A DNA stretch of 64,000 nt from Mesorhizobium sp. WSM3862 (GTDB taxonomy: Bacteria; Pseudomonadota; Alphaproteobacteria; Rhizobiales; Rhizobiaceae), in the NCBI RefSeq assembly GCF_002294985.1, contig NZ_NSGE01000002.1, positions 744,001 to 808,000 of the forward strand. The letters are read 5' to 3'. Numbering within the stretch: position 1 is the first letter of the stretch; every line of letters starts with the position of its first letter. The notes beneath the pieces were generated by a model. That model ran no database searches, was not told the origin of the DNA, and was given only the letters and a program-made list of their open reading frames with translations. The position numbers and the translations under genes are program-made. Positions 34,077 through 43,534 of this stretch are shown one piece after another.

Positions 34077-35687
34077 GTGTCTGCAACTCTAACCACCCAC
34101 TCCGCACGCGAGAAGACGCCGAGGCTGGCCCAGCTTGAGGGCCAGTCGGCCTCTCTCAAATCCTGGGTCGCCGTCATCGGCTCGACGCTTGGAGCCTTCA
34201 TGGCGGTCCTTAATATCCAGATTGTCAATGCTTCGCTGGCCGACATTCAAGGCGCCATAGGCGCCGGTATCGACGATGGAGGCTGGATATCGACCGCCTA
34301 TCTCGTCGCGGAAATTGTCGTCATTCCGCTCACCGGATGGCTGTCGCGGGTCTACTCGATTCGTATCTACCTTCTGGCCAATGCGATCTTGTTCCTTGCT
34401 TTTTCCGTCGCCTGCGCCTTCGCGCATAACCTGCAGGAAATGATCGTCCTGCGAGCCTTCCAGGGGTTTTGCGGGGGCGTGCTGATCCCTGTTGCCTTCA
34501 CCATCACCATAACTCTCTTGCCCAAGGCGAAGCAGCCGATCGGGTTCGCGCTGTTTGCGTTGTCGGCCACCTTTGCCCCGGCGATCGGGCCGACGATCGG
34601 CGGCTATCTCACCGAGAACTGGGGTTGGCAGTACATCTTCTACGTCAATCTCATTCCCGGCGCGCTCATGGTCGGCATGCTGTGGGGATCCCTCGAACCG
34701 ACGCCGATGCAACTCTCGCTGCTGCGTCGGGGTGACTGGGCGGGGATCACCACAATGGCGATCGGGCTCGGAACCTTTCAGACTGTGCTTGAGGAAGGAA
34801 ACAAGGACGACTGGTTCGGCTCACCTTTTATCGTCCGTCTGTCGCTGATCGCCGCCGTCAGCCTCTCCCTTTTTCTGTGGATTGAGCTGAGAAGCGAAAA
34901 GCCCTTGCTCAATCTCAAGCTGCTCGCTCGTTGGAATTTTGGTTTCTCCATCCTGGCCAGCTTCCTGCTTGGAGTGGTGCTTTACGGAGCTGTGTTCATC
35001 CTGCCGGTGTACCTCGCGCGCATGCAGGGCTATAACGCCCAGCAGATCGGCATGGTGCTGGCCTGGACGGGCTTGCCGCAGCTGCTACTGATCCCGCTCG
35101 TGCCGCGGCTGATGCAGCGCTTTGATATCCGCATTCTGGTCATCGTCGGCTTTGCGCTCTTTGCCGTGAGCAACTTCATGAATATCGAACTGACGACGGC
35201 ATACGCGTCAGACCAGTTTTTTTGGCCCAACATCGTCCGCGCCGTCGGTCAGGCCCTTGTCATGGTCCCCCTTTCGGCTGTGGCCACTGCGGGTATCGAC
35301 AGCCAGAACGCAGGCTCCGCCTCAGCGCTGTTCAACATGATGCGAAATCTGGGAGGCGCGGTTGGAATTGCCTTGTTGCAGACATTTCTGACCAAGCGCG
35401 AGCAGTTTCACTCCAATGTGCTTGTCCAGCACGTATCGATGTTCGAAGAAGGCACACGCGGACGCTTGGACCATCTTACTCGGCACTTTATGGCGCATGG
35501 CGTCAGCGATCGCGCGGCCGCGACGCATCAGGCCCTCGTCGCCATTGGTCGGACGGTGCAGAAGCAGGCCTACATCATGGCTTTCAGTGACGCCTTCTAC
35601 CTGCTCGGGGCGGCTCTCGTCGCCGCGCTCGTCGCCACCATGATGCTGCGCAAACCAAGCCGTGTCGAGGCAGGCGGCGCACACTGA
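34077..35687 (+). CDS. DHA2 family MFS multidrug transporter (EmrB/QacA type)
   Basis: A 536-residue proton-driven exporter with about 14 membrane segments. SWVAVIGSTLGAFMAVLNIQIVNASL marks TM1 (IQIVNASL is the D1-like motif), and motif C-like and loop residues follow (VLRAFQGFCGGVLIPVAFTI, ALSATFAPAIGPTIGGYL). It works with the upstream EmrA protein to span the envelope. The start is taken as GTG at 34077 with AAGGAG at 34064-34069, seven bases upstream; an in-frame ATG at 33981 has no ribosome-binding site. Probably controlled by the divergent LysR gene. Confidence 0.92.
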   Translation: MSATLTTHSAREKTPRLAQLEGQSASLKSWVAVIGSTLGAFMAVLNIQIVNASLADIQGAIGAGIDDGGWISTAYLVAEIVVIPLTGWLSRVYSIRIYLLANAILFLAFSVACAFAHNLQEMIVLRAFQGFCGGVLIPVAFTITITLLPKAKQPIGFALFALSATFAPAIGPTIGGYLTENWGWQYIFYVNLIPGALMVGMLWGSLEPTPMQLSLLRRGDWAGITTMAIGLGTFQTVLEEGNKDDWFGSPFIVRLSLIAAVSLSLFLWIELRSEKPLLNLKLLARWNFGFSILASFLLGVVLYGAVFILPVYLARMQGYNAQQIGMVLAWTGLPQLLLIPLVPRLMQRFDIRILVIVGFALFAVSNFMNIELTTAYASDQFFWPNIVRAVGQALVMVPLSAVATAGIDSQNAGSASALFNMMRNLGGAVGIALLQTFLTKREQFHSNVLVQHVSMFEEGTRGRLDHLTRHFMAHGVSDRAAATHQALVAIGRTVQKQAYIMAFSDAFYLLGAALVAALVATMMLRKPSRVEAGGAH

Positions 35688-35721
35688 ACCGTTTGGACTG
35701 AAAACCGGAAAGGACAATTCA

Positions 35722-36135
35722 ATGATCTCAAATCCCGAATTGCGGCGGCGTGGGCTTGCGCATTTCGAGCGGCTTTTCGGCGCCGGGGCAGGCGACGCCC
35801 TTGTCCGCGACATGGAAGGACTGTGCCCAGACTTCACGGACATGTCGATCGAATGGGCCATTGGCGGCATCACTGCCCGTCCTGGGCTTGACTATGTGAC
35901 TCGTGAGCTCGTGGTAATCGCCGCCTGCGTTACGTTGGGACACACCGTCACGCAGTTAAGGGCGCATACGCAAGCCGCGCTTAATGCGGGCGCAACGCGC
36001 GAGCAGATCATCGAGGCGATTCTGCAGCTTACTTTCTATGCTGGAGGAGCCGCCGTCAGGAACGCCCTGGTCCATGTCAAGGATATCCTCAACCACACCA
36101 TCGGGCGTGACGGTGGACAAGCCGGCGAAAGATGA
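35722..36135 (+). CDS. carboxymuconolactone decarboxylase family protein
   Basis: A 137-residue protein of the CMD/AhpD-like fold. YVTRELVVIAACVTLGHTVT and LRAHTQAALNAGATREQIIE are the typical helices; the CxxC of peroxidase members is absent, so it may resemble PcaC-type decarboxylases or uncharacterised relatives. It follows the EmrB-type gene by 34 bases with AAGGA before its start, and is probably the last gene of the efflux operon. Confidence 0.87.
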   Translation: MISNPELRRRGLAHFERLFGAGAGDALVRDMEGLCPDFTDMSIEWAIGGITARPGLDYVTRELVVIAACVTLGHTVTQLRAHTQAALNAGATREQIIEAILQLTFYAGGAAVRNALVHVKDILNHTIGRDGGQAGER

Positions 36136-36367
36136 TGACACGAGGCGGCACGCCATTCTGGCGGTGCGACTGGGTCATCGGCCGGCGCTTGACATTGTCT
36201 TGCGCGAAGCGGGCCATCTTTTGATCCAGCGCGACATGGTCAGTGGCAAAAGGCTGACAAGGCAGGCACCCTCGCGATGGCGGTGCAGACCTGAATGTCC
36301 GCTATGCGGGTATCCGGGGACCAAAGCTGCCAATCCGCCTCTGTTGGATGTGGATGACACTCCACCC

Positions 36368-37960
36368 CTATGACGGTAAGGTTCGTCCAGAGATCAAATC
36401 GGCCGCCTTCTCGGCGATCATGATCACGGCGGCATTGGTGTTCGACGACACAATGCGCGGCATTACCGAACTGTCGCAGACGCGCAGGCCCTGAAGACCG
36501 CGCAGGCGAAGCTCGGGGTCGACGACGCTGTCGGCATCGCCGCCCATGCGGCAGGTGCCGACCGGATGGTAAGCGCTGCGGCCATGCTGGCGGGCAAAGG
36601 CTTCGAGCGCCGCGCGGCCCTTCGTCGCCGCTCCAGGCAGATGCTCGCGGCTGATGAATTTGGCGAAGGCCGGCTGCGAGAGGATCTCGCGGCTGATCTC
36701 GATGCCGTCGATGGCGCGCTCAAGGTCGTAGCGTTCGGCAAAAGGATTGGGATCGATGATCGGGGCATCGCGCGGGTCCGCCGAGCGCAGCGCCACACTG
36801 CCGCGCGAGCGCGGTCGCACATGATAAGAATTCAGCGTGCAGCCATTGCCGCCTGGAACCGAGCCGATGCCTTCCTCGACGCCGGCGCCAGGCAGGAAAT
36901 GGAACTGGATGTCCGGTGTCTTCTCGGCGCGATCGCCCCACCAGAAAGCGCCGGCTTCGACGATGTTGGAAGCCACCGGTCCCTTGCCGAACAGCGCGTA
37001 TTCGAGACCGGCGGCGGCCTGCCAGCGCATCTTCTTGTAGCGGTCAATGCCATGCGGCCCGTTGAGTTCGGCGACGACGTCGACATCCATATGGTCATGC
37101 AGGTTCTGGCCGACGTTTTTCAGATCGTGCACCACCTTGATGCTGTGCTGGCCGAGATGCGCGGCTGGGCCGATGCCGGACAGCATCAGGAGTTTCGGCG
37201 AGCCGATGGCGCCGGCGGTGACGATCACCTCGCGCTCGGCGCGCAGCAGCTCGGCGCGGCCGTTGGCGATGATCTCGACGCCGACGGCGCGGCCGTTCTC
37301 GACGACGACACGGCTGACCGTGGCGTCGGTGCGCAGCGTCAGATTCCCGCGGGCGAGAACTGGCTTCAGATAGGCGACCGCGGTGCTCGAGCGCCTGCCA
37401 TTGCGCGTCGTCGTCTGGTAGAAGCCGGCACCTTCCTGCTCGCCGGCATTGAAGTCGGCGCGGAAGGGGAGGCCGGCCTGCTGCGCCGCCTTGACGAAGA
37501 TCCTGGTCAGCGGGTGCGGCGCGCCGCTGGAAACGCCGAGCGGTCCGTCGATGCCGTGTTCGCGGCCCGCGAAGGTGTCGTTGCCCTCGGAGCGGACGAA
37601 GTAGGGCAGCACGTCGGCATAGCTCCATCCCGCGCAGCCGAAGTCGGCCGCCCAGTCGTCATAGTCCTGCGGGCAGCCTCGCGTGAACACCTGGGCATTG
37701 ATGGACGAGCCGCCGCCCAGCACGCGCGCCTGCGGGTAGACCATGACGCGGCCGTCGATCTCCTTGCCCGGTGCCGCGTTATAGCCCCAGATCAGCGGCC
37801 CGGACGTCATCTTGAAGAAGCCGACCGGCATGTGGATGTAGCGGTCGGTGTCGGGCGGTCCGGCCTCGAGCAGGACGACCGACAGGCCTGGATCCTCGCT
37901 CAGCCTCGCGGCAAGCACGCAGCCGGCCGAGCCGCCGCCAACGATGATATAATCCGGCAT
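36368..37960 (-). CDS. GMC family FAD-dependent oxidoreductase (choline dehydrogenase-like)
   Basis: A 530-residue flavoprotein that oxidises an alcohol or sugar. DYIIVGGGSAGCVLAARLSE is the FAD-binding motif, GGGSSINAQVFTRGCPQDYD is the GMC signature 1, and the C-terminal HPVGTCRMG and SSVMPRIVSSNTNAAVIMIA carry the catalytic His/Asn region. The group covers choline, glucose and sugar dehydrogenases; the substrate is unknown. It diverges from the ABC sugar importer, with a GntR operator-like site between them, so it may act on the imported compound. The start at 37960 is the usual GMC N-terminus. Confidence 0.9.
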   Translation of the reverse strand: MPDYIIVGGGSAGCVLAARLSEDPGLSVVLLEAGPPDTDRYIHMPVGFFKMTSGPLIWGYNAAPGKEIDGRVMVYPQARVLGGGSSINAQVFTRGCPQDYDDWAADFGCAGWSYADVLPYFVRSEGNDTFAGREHGIDGPLGVSSGAPHPLTRIFVKAAQQAGLPFRADFNAGEQEGAGFYQTTTRNGRRSSTAVAYLKPVLARGNLTLRTDATVSRVVVENGRAVGVEIIANGRAELLRAEREVIVTAGAIGSPKLLMLSGIGPAAHLGQHSIKVVHDLKNVGQNLHDHMDVDVVAELNGPHGIDRYKKMRWQAAAGLEYALFGKGPVASNIVEAGAFWWGDRAEKTPDIQFHFLPGAGVEEGIGSVPGGNGCTLNSYHVRPRSRGSVALRSADPRDAPIIDPNPFAERYDLERAIDGIEISREILSQPAFAKFISREHLPGAATKGRAALEAFARQHGRSAYHPVGTCRMGGDADSVVDPELRLRGLQGLRVCDSSVMPRIVSSNTNAAVIMIAEKAADLISGRTLPS

Positions 37961-38066
37961 TCTCACTCCCTTGCCGAGGCAAATCCGGCCTCGCTCTTTT
38001 ACGCGCGACGATCTCAAGTCGCTTGTGCCACGTCAAGAGAAAGGGTATGGTTGCCGTGTTGAAGGG

Positions 38067-38077
38067 TTGTCGTACAA
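38067..38077. promoter_or_regulatory. FadR/GntR-type operator, copy 1 (ABC sugar importer)
   Basis: TTGTCGTACAA is an imperfect palindrome (TTGT-N3-ACAA) preceded by AGGG. It lies in the divergent region between the GMC oxidoreductase and the ABC importer, 91 bases before the binding-protein start. The same AGGGTTGT-N3-ACAA core recurs at 43469, 47828 and 50001. FCD-type GntR proteins bind such sites, and two of them are encoded in this locus. Confidence 0.68.
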
Positions 38078-38167
38078 GTAGAGGAAGTTGACGGCCCATC
38101 AACGGAGGACCCAGCCGCGCTGCGTGGCGCAAGCGCCGGGGGAATAAATTCAATCGGGAGGTTCGAA

Positions 38168-39247
38168 ATGAAGGACAGCAATGGTCTTGTATCCGGCAGG
38201 GTCAGTCGCCGGACGCTGATGCTGGGCGCCGCCGCCGGGGCGGCGACGCTGGCGATGCCGAATATATTGCGCGCGGCCGACAAACCGACGCTGGTGACGT
38301 CGATCCGCTCGTTGTCCAATCCCTACCACGCGGTCTGGAAGACCGGCGCCGAGGCTTATGCAAAATGGGCCGGGCTGGAGCACGTCACGCTGGTCTCGGA
38401 AGGCAACAGCGAGAAGGGTATCGCCGACATCAAGGCGGTGCTGGCCAAGACCAACGGCAACATGGTGCTCAATTCCGATCCCAACGATACGCCCGACGCG
38501 CGCCCGATCGTCGAAGCCTGCGCCAAGGCCGGCGCCTATGTGGTGACGCAGTGGAACAAGCCGGCGGACCTGCACCCCAAGGATTTCAACCCGAACTACG
38601 TCTCGCATATCGAGTTCGACGGCATCGCCAGCGGCAAGACCATCGCCGAGATCCTGTTCAAGACGATTGGCGGCAAGGGCGGTATCGTCGCGCTCGGCGG
38701 CCTGATCTCGACCACTGCCGCGATCGAGCGCAAGAAAGGCCTCGATGCGGCACTTGCCGCCAATCCCGACATCAAGCTGCTCGACTTCCAGGTCGCCAAC
38801 TGGAAATCGACCGAGGCCTTCGACCTGATGGGCAATCTGCTCACCCGTTTCGGCGACGACATCAAGGGCATCTGGGCCGCCAATGACGACATGGGCTCCG
38901 GCGCGCTCGAAGCGCTGCGCGCCGAAAACCTTGCCGGCAAGGTGCCTATCGTCGGTGTGGACGGCATCAAGACGGCGGTCGACGCGGTGCGCACCGGCGA
39001 GTTCGCCTGCACCGTCACCTCCGATCCGTTCTGGCAAGGCGGCATGGGGCTTGCGATCGGCTACAACGCCAAGATCGGCAAGTTCGACCCGGCCAAGGAG
39101 CCGCCGGAGCACCGCGAATTCTACGGCAAGGCGGTGCTGATCTCCCACGACAATGTCGAGGAATATTACAAGACCAATGTCGAGTCGAAGCCCGAGATTG
39201 ACTGGAACGATCTGTGGGGCCGGGTGACCGGAGCGATCCGCGCCTGA
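38168..39247 (+). CDS. ribose-type ABC importer, periplasmic substrate-binding protein
   Basis: A 359-residue binding protein of the RbsB type for sugars or sugar-like compounds. The N-terminus has a likely twin-arginine signal (SGRVSRRTLMLGAAAGAATL), and the mature part begins with TLVTSIRSLSNPYHAVWKTG. GKGGIVALGG, IWAANDDMGSGALEALR and PIVGVDGIKTAVDAVRTGEF are typical periplasmic-binding-protein motifs. It starts a four-gene ABC operon; a terminator-like hairpin follows directly, probably so that the binding protein is made in excess. A GntR-type operator copy lies upstream. Confidence 0.92.
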   Translation: MKDSNGLVSGRVSRRTLMLGAAAGAATLAMPNILRAADKPTLVTSIRSLSNPYHAVWKTGAEAYAKWAGLEHVTLVSEGNSEKGIADIKAVLAKTNGNMVLNSDPNDTPDARPIVEACAKAGAYVVTQWNKPADLHPKDFNPNYVSHIEFDGIASGKTIAEILFKTIGGKGGIVALGGLISTTAAIERKKGLDAALAANPDIKLLDFQVANWKSTEAFDLMGNLLTRFGDDIKGIWAANDDMGSGALEALRAENLAGKVPIVGVDGIKTAVDAVRTGEFACTVTSDPFWQGGMGLAIGYNAKIGKFDPAKEPPEHREFYGKAVLISHDNVEEYYKTNVESKPEIDWNDLWGRVTGAIRA

Positions 39248-39253
39248 CCCGTT

Positions 39254-39296
39254 GGGGCGGGCCGGCTTCTCCCTGGCAGCGGCCCGCTCCCTTTTT
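39254..39296 (+). terminator. intercistronic hairpin after the binding-protein gene
   Basis: GGGGCGGGCC near 39254 pairs with GGCCCGCTCCC near 39281, followed by TTTTT. It lies directly after the binding-protein stop codon and before the permease gene. Partial termination here would leave more binding protein than permease, a common feature of ABC importers. Confidence 0.65.
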
Positions 39297-39411
39297 GCCG
39301 GCGTCCTGCGCCCGCGGCTACGACGCCTGTCACCAGCAGACGGGAACCGGTTTCTTGACAATCCATACAGAACCCCTGAAGTCCGTTTCCGACATCGAGC
39401 GGACGACGCTT

Positions 39412-40395
39412 ATGACATTCCTCCCCCGCCGCATCGCCACTATGCTCGGCGGCAGGCGCTGGCGCAGGCTCGCGCCGTTGGCGGTGCTAGTCGTGCTGTG
39501 CATTCTTATCACGATCGCCAATCCCAATTTCATCGAGCTGCGCAATCTTGTGCGGTTGGCGAACTCCGCCGCGGTGCCGCTGACGCTCGCCATGGGGCTG
39601 ACATTCATCATTCTGATGGGCAGCATCGACCTTTCGGTCGAGGGCACGCTGTCGGTGGCGGCGATGGTGGTGGTGCTGCTGGCCGCCAATGACTCGAACG
39701 GCAACGACTATGGCTGGTGGGCGGTGCTGGCGGCGATCGCCTCGGGCACGATCATGGGGCTGATCAGCGGTCTCGTCCAGACGATGCTGCGCATCCCATC
39801 TTTCATGGCGACGCTCGGCATGTGGTTCATCGGGCTTGGCCTGTCGGTCTATATGTTGGGCGGCTCGGCCATCCGCCTTAACGACGCCTCGATCCGCGAC
39901 CTCGCCCTGCACCGTTTCCTTGGGCTGCCGCTAGCGGTCTGGGTCGCGATCGGCGCGTTCGCCCTTGCCGCCGTCATCCAGTATCACACCCGGCTCGGCC
40001 GCCACATATTGGCGATCGGGGGCGACGAGGACGTGACCAAGCTCTCTGGCGTCAACGTCACGCGCGTGCGCATCGCGGCGTTTGCGCTGGCCGGTTTCTT
40101 CTTCGGCATTGCAGGTGTGCTCGCCGCCGCCCAGCTCGGCCAGTCGCATGCCGTCATCGGCGACGGGAGGCTGTTTGCCGCGGTCACGGCGGTGGTCGTC
40201 GGCGGCACGGCGCTGACCGGCGGCGAGGGTGGCGTCGTCAATACGCTGATCGGCGTGCTGATCGTCACCGTCTTGGCCAACGGCATGATCCTGCTCGGCA
40301 TCTCGCCTTACATCCAGCAGACTGTGCAGGGCCTGATGATCATCGCCGCCGTGGCGTTGTCGCTCGACCGCGTTCGCCTCAAGATCGTGAAGTGA
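39412..40395 (+). CDS. ribose-type ABC importer permease
   Basis: A 327-residue membrane protein of the RbsC family with about eight to ten hydrophobic segments. GLTFIILMGSIDLSVEGTLS is the family signature, and ILAIGGDEDVTKLSGVNVTRV is the coupling region near the ATPase. A second permease gene follows the ATPase gene, so the importer probably uses a heterodimeric channel. The start at 39412 gives MTFLPRRIATMLGG before TM1; no good ribosome-binding site is seen. The stop codon overlaps the next gene. Confidence 0.92.
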   Translation: MTFLPRRIATMLGGRRWRRLAPLAVLVVLCILITIANPNFIELRNLVRLANSAAVPLTLAMGLTFIILMGSIDLSVEGTLSVAAMVVVLLAANDSNGNDYGWWAVLAAIASGTIMGLISGLVQTMLRIPSFMATLGMWFIGLGLSVYMLGGSAIRLNDASIRDLALHRFLGLPLAVWVAIGAFALAAVIQYHTRLGRHILAIGGDEDVTKLSGVNVTRVRIAAFALAGFFFGIAGVLAAAQLGQSHAVIGDGRLFAAVTAVVVGGTALTGGEGGVVNTLIGVLIVTVLANGMILLGISPYIQQTVQGLMIIAAVALSLDRVRLKIVK

Positions 40396-40400
40396 CCGCC

Positions 40401-41903
40401 ATGCTGCAGGCGTCGAACATCATCAAGAACTTCCCCGGGGTCCAGGCGTTGCGCGACGTCTCCATAGAGGTGCGGCCAAACGAGGTGGTGGGGCTGATCG
40501 GCGAGAACGGCGCCGGCAAGTCGACGCTGATGCGGCTGCTGGCCGGCGGCTACAGGCCGGATGGCGGCTCACTCACGCTGGATGGCGAGCCGCTCAAACT
40601 GCGCAACGCCCGTGACGCTGCTAGGCACGGCATCGGAATGGTGTTCCAGGAACAGTCGCTGGTGCTCAATCTCACTGTCGCCGAAAACATCTATCTGGGG
40701 GAAGAAGACCGTTTCACCCGCTTCGGCCTCGTCAACTGGCGCGCCATGAACGCCGCGGCACGACGGCAGCTCGCCAAGATCGGGGTCGACATCGACGTCG
40801 CCGCGCGCACCTCCGAGCTGACCTTCGCAGCGCGCCAGATGGTCGAGCTCGCCAAGGCGCTGACGCTGGAGGAGATGGTCGAGCGTCCATTGCTCATCCT
40901 GCTCGACGAGCCGACCTCGGTGCTCAACGCCGCCGATATCGAGGTTCTGTTCGCGCGGGTGCGCTCGCTCAAATCCCGCGCCAGCTTCGTCTTTGTTTCG
41001 CACCGCCTCGACGAAGTGCTGGCGATCTCCGACCGCGTCTACACGATGAAGGACGGCGCGGTCGTGGCCGAGCACCGCGCCGCGGACGTCACCGCGCCGG
41101 AGCTGCACGAGATCATGGTCGGGCGCGGGCTGCAGGCCGAATATTACCGCGAGGCGCGCCAACAGCCGCCGGGCGACAAGATCATGGTCGAGGCCAAGGG
41201 GCTGGGCGCTAACGGCTTCTATCACGGGGTCGATCTTTCGATCCGCGCCGGCGAGATCGTGGGCATCGCCGGCGTCGTCGGCTCCGGCCGCGAGGAGGTG
41301 ACCCGCACCGTCGGCGGCTTCCTGCCCCACGATGCCGGCGAGATGAAGATCGCCGGCGAGACGGTGCGCTTCGGCTCGCCGGAGCCTGCGGTGCGCAAGG
41401 GCATCGGCTATGTGCCGCGCGAGCGCAGGCTGGAAGGCCTGGTAATGTTCCTGTCGATCGCCGAGAACATTTCGCTGGCGGATCTCTCGATCGTCATGCG
41501 CAATGGCGCCATCGACTACGGCAAGGAGCGGCGGCTCGCCGCCGACTGGATCAAGCGGCTCAGCATCAAGGCGCCCGGACCGGACGCCGCCTGCCGCAAG
41601 CTCAGCGGCGGCAACCAGCAGAAGGTGGTGCTGGCGCGCTGGATGACGGCCGGCTCGCGCATCCTGGTGCTCGACCATCCGACGCGTGGTCTCGATGTCG
41701 GCGCCAAGGAAGAGGTCTACGAGCTGGTGCGCGATCTCTCGGAGCAGGGCGTGGCGATCCTTCTGATCTCCGACACGCTGGAAGAGACGATCGGCCTGTC
41801 GCACCAGGTGCTGGTGATGCGCGACGGCGAGATCACGGCGCGCTTCGATGCCAGTCCGGGCAACAAGCCAAACCAGGTAGACCTCTTGCGAGCGATGGTG
41901 TGA
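40401..41903 (+). CDS. ribose-type ABC importer ATP-binding protein (two domains)
   Basis: A 500-residue duplicated ATPase of the RbsA type that powers the importer. Domain 1 has Walker A GENGAGKS, the signature-like LTFAARQMVELAKAL and Walker B LLILLDEPTSVL; domain 2 has the usual degenerate Walker A (GVVGSGREEV) and an intact signature LSGGNQQKVVLARW. The ATG at 40401 is preferred; a GTG at 40392 overlapping the permease stop is the other option. It is followed after four bases by the second permease gene. Confidence 0.93.
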   Translation: MLQASNIIKNFPGVQALRDVSIEVRPNEVVGLIGENGAGKSTLMRLLAGGYRPDGGSLTLDGEPLKLRNARDAARHGIGMVFQEQSLVLNLTVAENIYLGEEDRFTRFGLVNWRAMNAAARRQLAKIGVDIDVAARTSELTFAARQMVELAKALTLEEMVERPLLILLDEPTSVLNAADIEVLFARVRSLKSRASFVFVSHRLDEVLAISDRVYTMKDGAVVAEHRAADVTAPELHEIMVGRGLQAEYYREARQQPPGDKIMVEAKGLGANGFYHGVDLSIRAGEIVGIAGVVGSGREEVTRTVGGFLPHDAGEMKIAGETVRFGSPEPAVRKGIGYVPRERRLEGLVMFLSIAENISLADLSIVMRNGAIDYGKERRLAADWIKRLSIKAPGPDAACRKLSGGNQQKVVLARWMTAGSRILVLDHPTRGLDVGAKEEVYELVRDLSEQGVAILLISDTLEETIGLSHQVLVMRDGEITARFDASPGNKPNQVDLLRAMV

Positions 41904-41907
41904 ACCG

Positions 41908-42876
41908 ATGAATGAAGGTTTCTCCATCAGGCAGGTGTTCGAGGGCAAGTGGACGCAGGGCGCCATCCCGCTGGTCCTGCTCGTGGCCCTTTTGCTGGTC
42001 ATCGAGATCGCCGCGCCCGGCTTCCTGACAGGCGAGACGCTGGCCCTGCTCTTTGCCAACACCGCCGTGTTGTTCATCCTGGCCACTGGGGTCACCTTCG
42101 CCATCCTGCTCGGCGGCATCGACCTGTCGATCCAGGCGGTGGCCTCGCTGGCGAGCGTCATGCTGGCGCAGCTCTTGCCTACGCTAGGCTTCGCCGCCTT
42201 TCCGGTGGCGATCCTGTCCGGCCTCGCCTTCGGTCTGCTGAGCGGCATCGTCCACGTCAAGCTGCGCGTGCCGTCCTTCGTGGCGACATTGGCGACCGGC
42301 GGCGTGGTCACCGGCCTGGCGCTCTGGGTCTCCAACGGCCGCGCCATCACCATCGAGGAAGCCGGGCGTGAAAAGACGGCGTGGATCAACGCCACGATTT
42401 TCGGCCTGCCGATGGTGGTGCTGATTTCGGCCTTGATCGGCATCGTCAGCTTCCTGGCGCTGCGCTACACACGCTTCGGCCGTCAGGCGATCGCGGTCGG
42501 CGCCGGCGAGCCGGCGGCCTGGGCGGCAGGCATCAATGTCGACCGCACCAAGATCATCGCCTTTGCCGCATCCGGCATGCTGGCGGCTGTCGCCGGTGTG
42601 GTGCTGGCGGCCAGGCTGTCGAGCGGCTCGCCGGTTTTGGCCAACCAGCTGCTCTTGCCGGCCATCGCCGCCGTCATCGTCGGCGGCACCGCCATCACCG
42701 GTGGCCTTGGCGGCGTTGCGCGCACGGCGGTCGGCGCGCTGATCATCTCGATCGTGCGCATCGGCATGACTTTCGTCGGCGTCAACATTTTTCTCGAAAA
42801 CATGGTGTTCGGCGCGGTGCTGATCGCCGCCGTCGCCATCACCATCGACCGCAGCAAGATCGCGGTCATCAAGTGA
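41908..42876 (+). CDS. ribose-type ABC importer second permease
   Basis: A 322-residue RbsC-family membrane protein, distinct from the first permease. ATGVTFAILLGGIDLSIQAV is the signature and QAIAVGAGEPAAWAAGINVD the coupling loop, with the conserved GGTAITGGLGGV near the end. With the first permease it probably forms a heterodimeric channel for the substrate delivered by the RbsB-type protein. It ends the ABC operon; a long hairpin follows. Confidence 0.92.
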   Translation: MNEGFSIRQVFEGKWTQGAIPLVLLVALLLVIEIAAPGFLTGETLALLFANTAVLFILATGVTFAILLGGIDLSIQAVASLASVMLAQLLPTLGFAAFPVAILSGLAFGLLSGIVHVKLRVPSFVATLATGGVVTGLALWVSNGRAITIEEAGREKTAWINATIFGLPMVVLISALIGIVSFLALRYTRFGRQAIAVGAGEPAAWAAGINVDRTKIIAFAASGMLAAVAGVVLAARLSSGSPVLANQLLLPAIAAVIVGGTAITGGLGGVARTAVGALIISIVRIGMTFVGVNIFLENMVFGAVLIAAVAITIDRSKIAVIK

Positions 42877-42919
42877 CGACCCCATCCGCATGGCCTCCCA
42901 GGCAAGCGCGGCCGCGAGG

Positions 42920-42950
42920 GGACCGCATCGGCACAGAGCCGGTGCGGTCC
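42920..42950. terminator. convergent hairpin between the ABC operon and the glyoxalase I-like gene
   Basis: GGACCGCATCGGC (42920-42932) pairs with GCCGGTGCGGTCC (42938-42950) with one mismatch around ACAGA. It separates two convergent transcription units. There is no T run on either side, so it may act with rho or as a transcript-end stabiliser. Confidence 0.5.
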
Positions 42951-42959
42951 AGAATGAAA

Positions 42960-43373
42960 CTACTGCATGGTGTCGAGGCCGATCAGCTCGATCTTGTAGC
43001 CGTCAGGATCCTCGACGAAGGCGATGTGGGTGGTGCCGTGCTGCATCGGCCCGGGCTTGCGCGGGATCTTGGCGCCGCGCTTCTCGAGCTCGGCGCAGAC
43101 GGCGTAGATGTCGTTGACGCCGAGCGCCAGGTGGCCGAAGCCGGTGCCGATCTCATAAGGTTCATCGCGGCCCCAGTTCAACGTCAGCTCGACGACGGCT
43201 TCCTTGTCCTCGGGGCCATAGCCGACAAAGGCGTTGGTGAACTTGCCGCCGGGATAATCGTCGCGGCGCAGCAGCGTCATGCCGAGCACCTCGGTGTAGA
43301 AGGCGATCGACTTGTCGAGGTCGAGCACCCTGATCATGGTGTGCATATAGCGAAAGCCGGGGGCGTCGCTCAT
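42960..43373 (-). CDS. gloA: lactoylglutathione lyase (glyoxalase I)-like protein
   Basis: A 137-residue VOC-fold enzyme that converts the hemithioacetal of methylglyoxal and glutathione to lactoylglutathione, or a close relative acting on another dicarbonyl. FRYMHTMIRVLDLDKSIAFY, the ELTLNWG strand, GTGFGHLALGVNDIY and DPDGYKIELI carry the four metal ligands (His, Glu, His, Glu). The length is normal for GloA. It diverges from the FAD-linked dehydrogenase gene, with a GntR-type operator copy between them, which ties it to the sugar regulon; methylglyoxal can form during deoxy-sugar breakdown. Confidence 0.88.
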   Translation of the reverse strand: MSDAPGFRYMHTMIRVLDLDKSIAFYTEVLGMTLLRRDDYPGGKFTNAFVGYGPEDKEAVVELTLNWGRDEPYEIGTGFGHLALGVNDIYAVCAELEKRGAKIPRKPGPMQHGTTHIAFVEDPDGYKIELIGLDTMQ

Positions 43374-43468
43374 TGGGAAAGTCCTCCGAATTCAGTGATT
43401 TGCCGGTCTGACCATCCACATCAAACGGCTTCGGGAAGCATGGCGTCGCTTGATGTTCTAAATCAGGG

Positions 43469-43479
43469 TTGTATGATAA
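43469..43479. promoter_or_regulatory. FadR/GntR-type operator, copy 2 (gloA / FAD dehydrogenase)
   Basis: TTGTATGATAA, preceded by CAGGG, lies 95 bases before gloA and 55 bases before the FAD dehydrogenase gene. It differs from the consensus TTGT-N3-ACAA at one base but keeps the GGGTTGT block. TTGATG (43450-43455) and TATGAT (43472-43477) with a 16-base spacer make a likely promoter whose -10 falls inside the operator. Confidence 0.6.
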
Positions 43480-43534
43480 CACGACAAGATTGGTGGTTGT
43501 CCAGTCGTTTTCCGGAAGGATCCAGGTTCAGTTC

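Noticed and set aside
36136..36367. Gene between the carboxymuconolactone decarboxylase-like gene and the GMC oxidoreductase
   Set aside because: Open frames in this 232-base gap overlap neighbours, lack a ribosome-binding site and show no known motif.
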